Below, piece by piece: positions 38,285 to 46,447 of a stretch of 64,000 nt of DNA (positions within the stretch are counted from its first letter, which is position 1; each line of letters begins with the position of its first letter). The position numbers were made by a program, and so were the translations under genes. The notes beneath the pieces are model-generated. The model had not been told where the DNA came from and searched no databases. It was given only the letters and a program-made list of their open reading frames with translations. The stretch is from Myxococcales bacterium (GTDB taxonomy: Bacteria; Myxococcota; Myxococcia; Myxococcales; JAKAPL01), in NCBI GenBank assembly GCA_021783235.1, contig JAJXUD010000011.1, forward strand, positions 20,455 to 84,454. The letters are read 5' to 3'.

Positions 38285-38890
38285 GTGCGGCTCGATCGAG
38301 ACTTCTTCGCGGAGCCGGCCCGCGAGGTGGCGCGCCGGTTGATCGGCGCCCGGCTCGTCCGCCGCTTCGACGACGGCCGGTTCGCGGTGGGACGGATCGT
38401 CGAGACCGAGGCCTACGTCGGCCCCGAGGATCTCGCCTGCCACGCCTCGCGCGGCCGGACGGCCCGCACCGAGGTGATGTTCGGCCCGCCGGGCCACGCC
38501 TATGTCTTCCTCGTCTACGGCATGCACCACTGCCTGAACGCGGTCACCGATCCGCAAGGACGACCCGCCGCCGTGCTCTTGCGCGCGATCGAGCCCGTCA
38601 TGGGCATCGCCGCCCCGACGAACGGACCGGGCCGCCTCTGCCGGGCGCTCGGCATCGACCTCGCCTTCTACGGCGAGGATCTCTGCGGCGAGAGGCTCTT
38701 CGTCGAGGCCGGCGCGCCGCGGGCGCCGGTCGACGCGAGCGCCCGCATCGGCGTCGACTACGCGGGCGCCTGGGCGCGGAGGAGGCTGCGCTTCTCCGAA
38801 CGCCGAAACCCCTTCGTCTCGGGGAGGCGGGGCGCTCCCCGAAAGCGGTTGTCCCGCCCTGGAGCGAGCCCTACAGTGGCGCTGCGATGA
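38285..38890 (+). CDS. 3-methyladenine DNA glycosylase (AAG/MPG family)
   Basis: ARRLIGARLVRR, IVETEAYVGPEDLACHASRGRTARTEVMFGPPGHAYVFLVYGMHHCLNAVT. Confidence 0.92.
   Translation: MRLDRDFFAEPAREVARRLIGARLVRRFDDGRFAVGRIVETEAYVGPEDLACHASRGRTARTEVMFGPPGHAYVFLVYGMHHCLNAVTDPQGRPAAVLLRAIEPVMGIAAPTNGPGRLCRALGIDLAFYGEDLCGERLFVEAGAPRAPVDASARIGVDYAGAWARRRLRFSERRNPFVSGRRGAPRKRLSRPGASPTVALR
38849..38877 (+). promoter_or_regulatory. Putative promoter TTGTCC-N17-TACAGT, 9 nt before the ATG at 38887
   Basis: Hexamers with 17-bp spacer read directly. Confidence 0.5.
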
Positions 38891-39480
38891 TTCCCGCGCC
38901 GCTCCCGCCGCCCGCCGAGGAGACCCGCCCCGCGCCCCCGTCCCCGGCCGGCTTCGGAAGGCGGGAGCTCTTGCGTGGGGCGCTCTGGACCGGGGCGGCG
39001 ATGGCCTCGGGCGGACTCCTCTACCGGGCCTGCTTCGGCTCGGGCGTCCCCGGTCGCGGGCTGCTCGCGCTCACCGAGGGCGAGTTCCTCACCGCCGCCT
39101 CCGCCGCCGGCGCCTTCTTCCCACGGGGTGAGTTCGAGGTCAGCGCGGAGGAGGCGCACGTCGGGGAGTTCCTCGATCGCTACATCCACGACATGCCCCG
39201 GGCGAAGGCGCGCCTCTTCAAGCTCCTCCTGCGGACGCTCGAGTACAGCCCCGCCGTGGCCATCCAGAGCCTGACCCGCTTCTCTCGCCTCTCGCTCTCC
39301 GACCGCCGCCGCGTGCTCGAGGCCTGGGAGCACAGCCGGCTCTTCGCTCAACGGACCGCCCACCGCGCGCTCCTCTTCGCCTGCGCGAGCGGCTACTTCG
39401 AGGACGACGCCGTGCTCGCCAAGATGGGCTGGGGCGTCGGCTGCGTCGTGAGCCCACGGGAGAAGGGCGAGCTGCCGTGA
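38887..39480 (+). CDS. Tat-signal-like small subunit of GMC dehydrogenase (gluconate 2-dehydrogenase subunit 3-like)
   Basis: FGRRELLRGALWTGAAMASGG leader; GTGA overlap with the downstream GMC gene. Confidence 0.6.
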   Translation: MIPAPLPPPAEETRPAPPSPAGFGRRELLRGALWTGAAMASGGLLYRACFGSGVPGRGLLALTEGEFLTAASAAGAFFPRGEFEVSAEEAHVGEFLDRYIHDMPRAKARLFKLLLRTLEYSPAVAIQSLTRFSRLSLSDRRRVLEAWEHSRLFAQRTAHRALLFACASGYFEDDAVLAKMGWGVGCVVSPREKGELP

Positions 39481-40979
39481 TCCGCTCGGCCCAGGAGCTC
39501 GTGGGCTCGGCCGGAACCGCGATCTGGCAGGCCGACGTCTGCGTCGTCGGAACCGGCGCGGGCGGCGCAGCCGTCGGCCACACGCTCGCGAAGGCCGGCG
39601 CGAAGGTCCTCTTCCTCGAGGAGGGGCGCTCCTGGGCGCCCGAGCAGTTCGTGCCGAAGCCGTCGGTGGCCTATCGCAACCTCTACCAGGACCGGAACAC
39701 GCGGGTCATGGAGGGGAAGAGCTACATCCCGCTCCCCGGCGGCCGCGGGGTGGGCGGCTCGACGCTCGTCAACTCGGGCATCTGTTTCCGCGCGCCCGAC
39801 CGAGTGCGGCGGCGCTGGAGCTCGTTCGGCCTGGACTGGGCGGCGCCGGGCGGCGAACTCGACGCGATCTACGGCGAGGTCGAGGCGCTGCTCGGGGTCG
39901 CGAAGACCGACCCGTCCCAGGCGAGAGGCAACAACCTCATCTTCAAGAAGGGAGTCGAGAGGCTCGGGCACCCGGGCGGCGACTTCATCTCGCGAAACGC
40001 CCCGGGCTGCGTCGGCTGCGGCGTCTGCCAGCTCGGCTGCCCCACCGGCGGAAAGGCGAGCGCCGACCTGACCTTCATCCCGGAGGCGATGGACTCGGGC
40101 GCCGAGGTCCACACGGGCTGCCGCGTCGAACGGATCTTGCTCGAGCGGGGGCGCTGCATCGGGGTCGAGGGGATCGCGCTCTCGCCGGACGACCGGTCGA
40201 TCGGCCGCTTCCAGGTGCGGGCCGGCAAGACCGTGCTCGCGGGCAGCGCCGTCGGGACGCCGCTCCTCCTCTGGCGATCGGGCACCGGCAACCGCAGCGG
40301 CCAGGTCGGGAAGAACCTGCACGTCCACCCGGGGACCGGCACGATCGCCTTCTTCGACGAGGAGATCCGGCTCTGGGACGGCGTCACGCAGGGATACTAC
40401 GTGGACCTCGAGGACGAGGACATCGTCATCGAGACCTTCTCGGCGACTCCCGAGACCTACTACACGCTCGCCCGCCGCTCGGTGGGCGGCGATCTGCGCA
40501 AGATGAACCGCATGGCCTCGTGCGGCGCCATGATCGCCGACCGATCGAGCGGCACGGTGAGGCCCGCACCCGACGGCCGCCCCGAGATCGCCTACTCGCT
40601 CGGCGAGGAGGATCGAGCGCGGCTCATCCGATCGCTGCGCTTCATCAACACCGTCTACGCCGCCGCCGGGGCCGTCGAGCTGCAGGCCGGCGTCACCGGA
40701 GTGCCCACCGTCCGGACGCTCGACGAGGCGCTCGCGCAGCTCCACCCGGACGTCGCGCTCCACGAGATGAACGTCTACGCAAGTCACCCGCAAGGGACCT
40801 GCCGCATGGGCGTCGATCCGGACGAATCGGTGGTCCGCCCCGACGGGCGCACCCACGACGTCGAGGCGCTCTACGTCGCCGACGGGAGCCTCTTTCCCGA
40901 GGCGCTGGGCGTGAACCCGCAGATCACCATCATGTCACTGGCGGTCTGGATTGGCCGTCGCATGGCTGCCGGCGGCTGA
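39477..40979 (+). CDS. GMC-family FAD oxidoreductase
   Basis: VCVVGTGAGGAAVGHTLAKAGAKVLFLEEG, GGRGVGGSTLVNSGICFR, CVGCGVCQLGCPTGGKAS, HPQGTCRMG, YVADGSLFPEALGVNPQITIMSLA. Confidence 0.92.
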   Translation: MIRSAQELVGSAGTAIWQADVCVVGTGAGGAAVGHTLAKAGAKVLFLEEGRSWAPEQFVPKPSVAYRNLYQDRNTRVMEGKSYIPLPGGRGVGGSTLVNSGICFRAPDRVRRRWSSFGLDWAAPGGELDAIYGEVEALLGVAKTDPSQARGNNLIFKKGVERLGHPGGDFISRNAPGCVGCGVCQLGCPTGGKASADLTFIPEAMDSGAEVHTGCRVERILLERGRCIGVEGIALSPDDRSIGRFQVRAGKTVLAGSAVGTPLLLWRSGTGNRSGQVGKNLHVHPGTGTIAFFDEEIRLWDGVTQGYYVDLEDEDIVIETFSATPETYYTLARRSVGGDLRKMNRMASCGAMIADRSSGTVRPAPDGRPEIAYSLGEEDRARLIRSLRFINTVYAAAGAVELQAGVTGVPTVRTLDEALAQLHPDVALHEMNVYASHPQGTCRMGVDPDESVVRPDGRTHDVEALYVADGSLFPEALGVNPQITIMSLAVWIGRRMAAGG

Positions 40980-41579
40980 TCTCGGGGGCGGCGCGGAGCT
41001 CGGCTTCAACGGGCGAGAGAGCGCCGCGGCAGCCCGCCCGACGTCGACGACGACGTAGGTCGACTTCGCTCCGAACTCGGTGGTTGGGCCGAGCGTCTCG
41101 CGGAAGGCCGCGCAGCGCCCGTCCGGCGAGAAGCCCCACAGGGAGAGATCGGTCGCCGCCGGCGATGACGGCGGCGCGCGGTAGATCTCCTTCGCCCGGC
41201 CGTCCGAGCGCCGGCGCAGGGTGAGCTCGACGCGGCCCGCGGCGCCGATCCTCGCCTCCAGGGTGTAGGAGCGGTCGATCCAGGAGGGCGCCGGGCGAGA
41301 CTGGTCCGAGAAGCGGCCCTCCGCGAGGAGCCGCTCGGCCTCGGTCCGGCTCGCGGCGTCGTGGATGGCGACGACCTTCTCGACCTGGCCGTCTCTGCAG
41401 CGGACGAACGTCACGGTCGGAACGCCGGCCCCCTGGCTGAAGGCCGAGAAGGCGAACTGGCGCGAGTCGCCGCCAAAGCCCGCGAAGCGCTCCGGCGCGA
41501 CGAGACTGGCGGCGGAGGCGGCGGCGAGGACGAAGGCGACCATGGACACCAAGTTCGTCCGCCCCCCCTCGAAGCACAA
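40935..41579 (-). CDS. Secreted protein, unknown function (start may be ATG at 41543)
   Basis: MVAFVLAAASAASLVAPERFAGFGGDSRQFAFSAFSQ...; 3' end overlaps the GMC gene by 45 bp. Confidence 0.6.
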   Translation of the reverse strand: MCFEGGRTNLVSMVAFVLAAASAASLVAPERFAGFGGDSRQFAFSAFSQGAGVPTVTFVRCRDGQVEKVVAIHDAASRTEAERLLAEGRFSDQSRPAPSWIDRSYTLEARIGAAGRVELTLRRRSDGRAKEIYRAPPSSPAATDLSLWGFSPDGRCAAFRETLGPTTEFGAKSTYVVVDVGRAAAALSRPLKPSSAPPPRSAAGSHATANPDRQ

Positions 41580-41589
41580 GGGCCGCTAG

Positions 41590-41776
41590 TGTGCCCCGCC
41601 AGAATAAGCGGCACGTTTCGGCGTTCGGGGCACACTAGCCCTTCGACGGAGGGCGTGCCGCCCTCCCTGCCAGGCCGCTGGCGCAGCCTGGCATTCCCTC
41701 CCTGCCACGGCCGGACTCCCGGCCGGGCCGCCTCCGGCGGCCGGATCGATCGTTCCGCTGATTGTGACGGGGTACA
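41590..41776. mobile_element. 187-bp MITE-like / non-autonomous IS remnant flanked by CTAG
   Basis: Ends TGTGCCCCGCCAGAATAAGCGGCACG / TGTACCCCGTCACAATCAGCGGAACG (21/26 identical, inverted), 5'-TG...CA-3', CTAG on both sides, extra internal GGGGCACACTAG at 41627-41638. Confidence 0.6.
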
Positions 41777-42064
41777 CTAGCCCGCGTCGGGCTGGACGAG
41801 GCCGCAGTTCCCCGCGCCGCCGTCGCCGGCGGCCTCACAGGCGCACTGGTACTGGAGCTGCCGGCAGACGCCGCCCGGCCCGCAGTCCCGGTCGACGGCG
41901 CACTGCATCTCGCAGCTCCCGGAGACGCCGCCGTTCACGGCGCAGTCGGCGCTGCAGACGTAGCCGCCCCAACACTGGGAATCGCTGCAGCAGCTGTTGT
42001 GGGTGCAGCCAGGGCCGGCCGCCGCGAACAGGCCCACGACCCCGACGATGAGCCAGCTCCGCAC
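41777..42064 (-). CDS. Small Cys-rich lipoprotein
   Basis: LFAAAGPGCTHNSCCSDSQCWGGYVCSADC...; its TAG stop coincides with the CTAG flank of the element. Confidence 0.7.
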   Translation of the reverse strand: MRSWLIVGVVGLFAAAGPGCTHNSCCSDSQCWGGYVCSADCAVNGGVSGSCEMQCAVDRDCGPGGVCRQLQYQCACEAAGDGGAGNCGLVQPDAG

Positions 42065-42067
42065 GGT

Positions 42068-42511
42068 CTACGCTCCCTTCGAGTGGTGGCGCGAGATGGG
42101 CCGGGGGCCGTCGTCCTCGGGATCGAAACCGAGCGCCAGGTCGCCGAGCTCGCGGTTCAAGCTCCGGAGCCGCTCCCGCTGCCCGCGCCCCCCGTTCTGG
42201 GCGAGTTCGCAGCCATAGGTCCGGCAGCCGAACGGCCGCTCCTCGTACACCGTGCAGCGCCCCGCCGCGTCGAGGAAGCGGCAGCCGGCGTCGGGCCGCT
42301 CCGCGGGCAGCCGGCCGCCCCGCTCCGCGACCCGCCGGGCGACAAGCAGCCACTCGATCCGCCAGAGGTACGGCTCCCGGCCGGTCTCGGCGAAGCGGCT
42401 GCAACGGGCGCGGCCCGGGCAGGAGAACCCGGACTGCGCCTCGTCGACGCGCCCGTAGAAGGCCACGAGGTCGGCGAGCGCCTTGCGGGTCGGGTCGGCG
42501 AAGGCCCTCAC
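42068..42511 (-). CDS. YkgJ-family cysteine cluster protein
   Basis: FSCPGRARCSRF...CRFLDAAGRCTVYEERPFGCRTYGCE; GTG start overlapping the upstream HAD gene stop. Confidence 0.75.
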   Translation of the reverse strand: MRAFADPTRKALADLVAFYGRVDEAQSGFSCPGRARCSRFAETGREPYLWRIEWLLVARRVAERGGRLPAERPDAGCRFLDAAGRCTVYEERPFGCRTYGCELAQNGGRGQRERLRSLNRELGDLALGFDPEDDGPRPISRHHSKGA

Positions 42512-43107
42512 GCCGAGAGCCCCAGCTCCGCGAGCCTCCGCTTCGTCGCTTCGGTCCCCTCGTGAACGATGCCCGCGGCGCCCTCGCGCACGATCGCCTC
42601 CACGTTCGGTCGCAGGTCGTCGACGAGGACGCACTCCTCGGGGCGCAGCCCGAACCTGCGAAACGCGGCTCGATAATACTCCGGATCTGGCTTGAGGAGG
42701 CCGACCTCGTACGAGAGCTGCTGGCCGCGAAAGCGCGAGAGGACGGGCAGACGGCCGAGCGCGCAGGCGAAGTGCATCGGGTCCGTGTTGCTCAGCAGGT
42801 AGCAGGGGTGACGCCGCGCCAGCGCGGCGGCGAGCTCCTGCATCGGGCGCAAGTCGTCGAAGATGTCGCACCAGAGCGCCCGGACCTCGTCGACGGAGAG
42901 CGGCAGGCCCGCCGCGCGACCGACCGCCGCGGCGAAGCCCTCGGGGCCGATCCGACCCGTGTCGAAGCCGAGCTTCGCGACGCCGAGCAGCTCCGGCGCG
43001 AGCTCTTCCGGCGAGCGGCCAGATCGGATCGAGAGAGCCTCGATCGCCCGCTCTGGGTGCGGTTCGAGGAGGACCCCGCCGAGGTCGAAGAGGATCGCGC
43101 TCGCCAT
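42508..43107 (-). CDS. HAD-superfamily hydrolase
   Basis: ILFDLGGVLLEPH, CYLLSNTDPMH, GLLKPDPEYYRAAF, CVLVDDLRPNVEAI. Confidence 0.9.
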   Translation of the reverse strand: MASAILFDLGGVLLEPHPERAIEALSIRSGRSPEELAPELLGVAKLGFDTGRIGPEGFAAAVGRAAGLPLSVDEVRALWCDIFDDLRPMQELAAALARRHPCYLLSNTDPMHFACALGRLPVLSRFRGQQLSYEVGLLKPDPEYYRAAFRRFGLRPEECVLVDDLRPNVEAIVREGAAGIVHEGTEATKRRLAELGLSA

Positions 43108-44301
43108 CTACTCCGGGACCCGGCCGATGAGGACCTTGAGGTAGCGCGTCTCTGGCGCGCCGAGGAGCGTCGGGTGGTCGCGGCCGGCGCCGCGCCGCTC
43201 GACGATCTGCAGCGGCCGGCGCGCGTCGATCGCCGCCGAGAGCACGGTCTCCTCGAAGAGCTCGGGGCCGACGTGGTAGCTGCAGCTACAGGTCACGAGG
43301 ATGCCGCCCGGCCGCAAGAGCTGCAACGCCCGCAGGTTGATCTCCTTGTAGCCGCGCAGAGCCGACGAGAGCCGGTCCTTCGTCTTCGCGAACGCCGGGG
43401 GATCGAGGACGACGGTGTCGTAGCGGATCCCCCGGTCGATCTCGTCGCGCAGCAGATCGAAGACGTTCTTGTCCGCCACCTCGACCCGCCCCTCGAGATC
43501 GTTTCGCCCGAGCGACCCGCGCAGCTCGACGAGCGCCTTCGGCGCCATCTCGACGGCGACGATCCGCGTCGCGCCTCCCTTCGCGAGCTGCAGCGCGAAG
43601 CCGCCGTTGTACGAGAAGCAGTCGAGGCAGTCGCCGCGCGCGTAGAGCCGCGCGGCGAGGTGGTTCTCGCGCTGGTCGAGAAACGCTCCCGTCTTCTGCC
43701 CCTCGAGCGGATCGGCGAGGAGGCGCACCTCGCCCTCGCGGTACTCGACGATCCCGGGCGCGCCTCCCCGCACCACCCCTTTGCGCTGCGGCAGCCCCTC
43801 GAGCTCGCGGGACCTCGGGTCGTTGCGCTCGACGATGGCGCGCGGCGAGAGCTGCTCCTGCAAGAGGTCGAAGATCGTCTCGCGCATCGCGTCCATCGGC
43901 GCGGTGAGCGTCTGGACCGAGAGGACGTCGGCGTAGCGGTCGACGACGAGCCCCGGCAAGAGGTCGGCCTCGCCGTGGACCAGCCGGACGGCGTCGGCCT
44001 CGGGGAGCGCGAGGCGCCGCAGATCGATCGCGCGGGCGAGCCGTCCCGCGAAGAACGCCCGATCGATCGGCTGGTCCTCGAGCGAGAGGAGCCGAAGCGC
44101 GATCTTCGAGAGCGGCGAGTAGTGGGCGATGGCGGCGAAGCGCCCCCGCGCGTCGACGAGCCGCACCGGTCCGCCCTGCGGCAGCGCGGGCGCGACCGCG
44201 AGATCCGATCGGTAGATCCACGGGTGGCCGCTCGCGAGCCGCAGCTGCCCCCTGCGGGTCAGCGGGACCGCCTGGAGCGGCTCAGACTTCGACGAGCTCA
44301 C
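43108..44301 (-). CDS. Class I SAM-dependent rRNA methyltransferase (RlmI-like, PUA plus methyltransferase)
   Basis: RLASGHPWIYRSDL, KTGAFLDQRENHLAARLYARGDCLDCFSYNGGFALQLA, YDTVVLDPPAFAK. Confidence 0.9.
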   Translation of the reverse strand: MSSSKSEPLQAVPLTRRGQLRLASGHPWIYRSDLAVAPALPQGGPVRLVDARGRFAAIAHYSPLSKIALRLLSLEDQPIDRAFFAGRLARAIDLRRLALPEADAVRLVHGEADLLPGLVVDRYADVLSVQTLTAPMDAMRETIFDLLQEQLSPRAIVERNDPRSRELEGLPQRKGVVRGGAPGIVEYREGEVRLLADPLEGQKTGAFLDQRENHLAARLYARGDCLDCFSYNGGFALQLAKGGATRIVAVEMAPKALVELRGSLGRNDLEGRVEVADKNVFDLLRDEIDRGIRYDTVVLDPPAFAKTKDRLSSALRGYKEINLRALQLLRPGGILVTCSCSYHVGPELFEETVLSAAIDARRPLQIVERRGAGRDHPTLLGAPETRYLKVLIGRVPE

Positions 44302-45133
44302 CTTGAACCACCTCGCCTCTCTCGCCCGGCGCCACACGGCAGGCGGCGAAGCGCGGGTCGTGCTCGAAGAAGAGGATGAGACCCTCGGCCGCGGCACGGC
44401 CGAGCAACGCCCGCTTCTCCTCCAGGCAGACGAGCGGCTGCAGATCGTAGCCCATGATCCAGCTCGCCTTGAGGTGGGCCGCCGTGGGCACGAGATCGGC
44501 GCAGTAGACGAGCGTCCCCTCCTCGGTCTCGATCCGCACGAGCTGAAGGCCGATGGTGTGGCCGTCGCTCGGCACGAGCCGGATGCCGGGAGAGAGCTCG
44601 CCCTCCCCCTCCCAGAGCCGCAGCCGGCCACTCCGTTCGAGGGCCTCGAAGTTCTCGCGCAGATAGCTGCCGGCGTCCCGCTCGGTCGGCGCGCGCGCCC
44701 AGTCCCAGTTGCGCCGCTGCAGGTGGTAGGTCGCCTGCGGGAAGGCGAGCGCCACGGTCCCGTCCGGCCGGCGCACCGTGGTCCCACCGGCGTGGTCGAA
44801 GTGCAGGTGGGTCAAGATCACGTCGGTGATCGACTCCCGCGACAGGCCGAGCGATGCGAGCCCGCGGTCGAGCGAGGACTGCGACTGGTCGATGCCGTAG
44901 CGGTCGATCTCCTTCGGCGACCACTTCGAGCCGATGCCGTCGTCGACGAGGATCCGGCGCTCGCCATCCTCGATGAGCAGGCAGCGGAGCGCGAGCCGGA
45001 TCCGGTTCCGCTCGTCGGCTGGGAACTGCTTCTCCCAGAGCGGCTTCGGCACGATGCCGAACATGGCGCCGCCGTCCAGGGCGAAGGTGCCATCGCTGAC
45101 CGAGTGGAGCCGGAAGCGGCCGAGGCGGCGCAT
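44282..45133 (-). CDS. Metallo-beta-lactamase-fold hydrolase
   Basis: ITDVILTHLHFDHAGGTT (HxHxDH), VPSDGHTIGLQLV. Confidence 0.88.
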   Translation of the reverse strand: MRRLGRFRLHSVSDGTFALDGGAMFGIVPKPLWEKQFPADERNRIRLALRCLLIEDGERRILVDDGIGSKWSPKEIDRYGIDQSQSSLDRGLASLGLSRESITDVILTHLHFDHAGGTTVRRPDGTVALAFPQATYHLQRRNWDWARAPTERDAGSYLRENFEALERSGRLRLWEGEGELSPGIRLVPSDGHTIGLQLVRIETEEGTLVYCADLVPTAAHLKASWIMGYDLQPLVCLEEKRALLGRAAAEGLILFFEHDPRFAACRVAPGERGEVVQGELVEV

Positions 45134-45136
45134 CGC

Positions 45137-46300
45137 TCAGGCGGCCCCGAGCGCGTGCGACAGGTCGTCCCAGAGATCCGCCGAGTCCTCGATGCCAGCC
45201 GAGATGCGGATGAAGCCGTCGGCGATGCCGAGCCGCTCGCGGGTCTCCTTGGGTACGGAGGCGTGCGTCATGATCGCCGGGTGCTCGATGAGCGACTCGA
45301 CGCCGCCGAGCGACTCGGCGCAGGCGAAGACGCGGACGGTCTTCAGGATCTTGCGCGCCGATTCGAGCCCGCCCTTCGCGACGAAGGTCAGCATGCCGCC
45401 GAAGCCGCTCATCTGCCGCTTCGCGAGCGGGTGCTGGGGGTGCGAGGAGAGCCCCGGGTAGACCACCCGCTCGACCTTCGGATGCGACGAGAGCTTCTCG
45501 GCGAGGAAGGCCGCGTTCTTCGCGTGCCGCTCCATCCGCACGCCCAGGGTCTTCACGCCGCGGAGCACGAGGAAGCTGTCGAAGGCGCCGGGGACGCCGC
45601 CCACCGAGTTCTGCAGGAAATGGAGCCGCTCGGAGAGACCAGCGTCGCGGGTGGCGCAGAAGCCGCCGACGACGTCCGAGTGACCGTTCAGGTACTTCGT
45701 CGTGCTGTGGGTCACGACGTCCGCGCCGAGCTCGAGCGGCCGCTGGAAGTAGGGCGTCATGAAGGTGTTGTCGACGATGGCGAGCGCCTGCGACCGGTGG
45801 GCGATCTCGGCGCAGGCCGCGATGTCGACGAGCTTCATCATCGGGTTCGTGGGCGTCTCGATCCAGACCGCCTTGGTCTTCGGCGTCATCGCCCGCTCGA
45901 GGTTCTTCGGGTCGGTGAGATCGACGAAGGCGAAGTCGAGCCCGGTGCGCCGGAAGACCTTGTCGAAGAGCCGGAAGGTGCCGCCGTAGACGTCGTCCGA
46001 GCAGACGATCCGGTCGCCCGCGTCGAAGAGGTGCATCAGGCAGTCGGCGGCGGCGCAGCCCGAGGCGAAGGCGAGGCCGTGCCGAGCGCCCTCCAGGGCG
46101 GCGAGACAGTCCTCGAGCGCCTGCCGGGTCGGGTTCTTGGTCCGGCTGTACTCGTAGCCCAGGTGCTCGCCGGGGCCGGACTGCGCGTAGGTGCTCGTCA
46201 GGTAGACGGGCGTCATGATCGCGCCGGTCGTCGGGTCGGGCCGCTGCCCGGCGTGAATCGCGAGGGTGTCGAAGCGAAGGGCTCTTTCGGTGTGGGCCAT
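45137..46300 (-). CDS. Cys/Met metabolism PLP enzyme (cystathionine gamma-synthase / beta-lyase)
   Basis: YLTSTYAQSGPGEHLGYEYSRTKNPTRQALEDCLAALEG, ETPTNPMMKLVDI, HSTTKYLNGHSDVVGG. Confidence 0.94.
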   Translation of the reverse strand: MAHTERALRFDTLAIHAGQRPDPTTGAIMTPVYLTSTYAQSGPGEHLGYEYSRTKNPTRQALEDCLAALEGARHGLAFASGCAAADCLMHLFDAGDRIVCSDDVYGGTFRLFDKVFRRTGLDFAFVDLTDPKNLERAMTPKTKAVWIETPTNPMMKLVDIAACAEIAHRSQALAIVDNTFMTPYFQRPLELGADVVTHSTTKYLNGHSDVVGGFCATRDAGLSERLHFLQNSVGGVPGAFDSFLVLRGVKTLGVRMERHAKNAAFLAEKLSSHPKVERVVYPGLSSHPQHPLAKRQMSGFGGMLTFVAKGGLESARKILKTVRVFACAESLGGVESLIEHPAIMTHASVPKETRERLGIADGFIRISAGIEDSADLWDDLSHALGAA

Positions 46301-46447
46301 CGTGGCTGCCTTTCTCGGGGAGGGCGCACTCTAGCGCCAGGGGCGGCCGCCGGACAACGAGGGGAGCCCAGGGGGCCGGGAGCGGGCCCTTGCGGTCCAG
46401 CGACGCCCACAAGAGCTTTCCTTCCGGGCGTGAGGCGGGGGAGATCG

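Noticed and set aside
39960-40110. CVGCGVCQLGC as a novel iron-sulfur insertion in the GMC oxidoreductase
   Set aside because: Similar Cys-rich segments occur in known GMC/cholesterol-oxidase-like relatives, so not considered novel.
41640-41750. 63-67-aa ORFs inside the CTAG-flanked element
   Set aside because: Too short, palindrome-rich DNA, no recognisable transposase motif.
46301-46447. Possible SAM riboswitch upstream of the Cys/Met PLP gene
   Set aside because: No recognisable riboswitch core by eye; a covariance-model search (Infernal/Rfam) would be needed.
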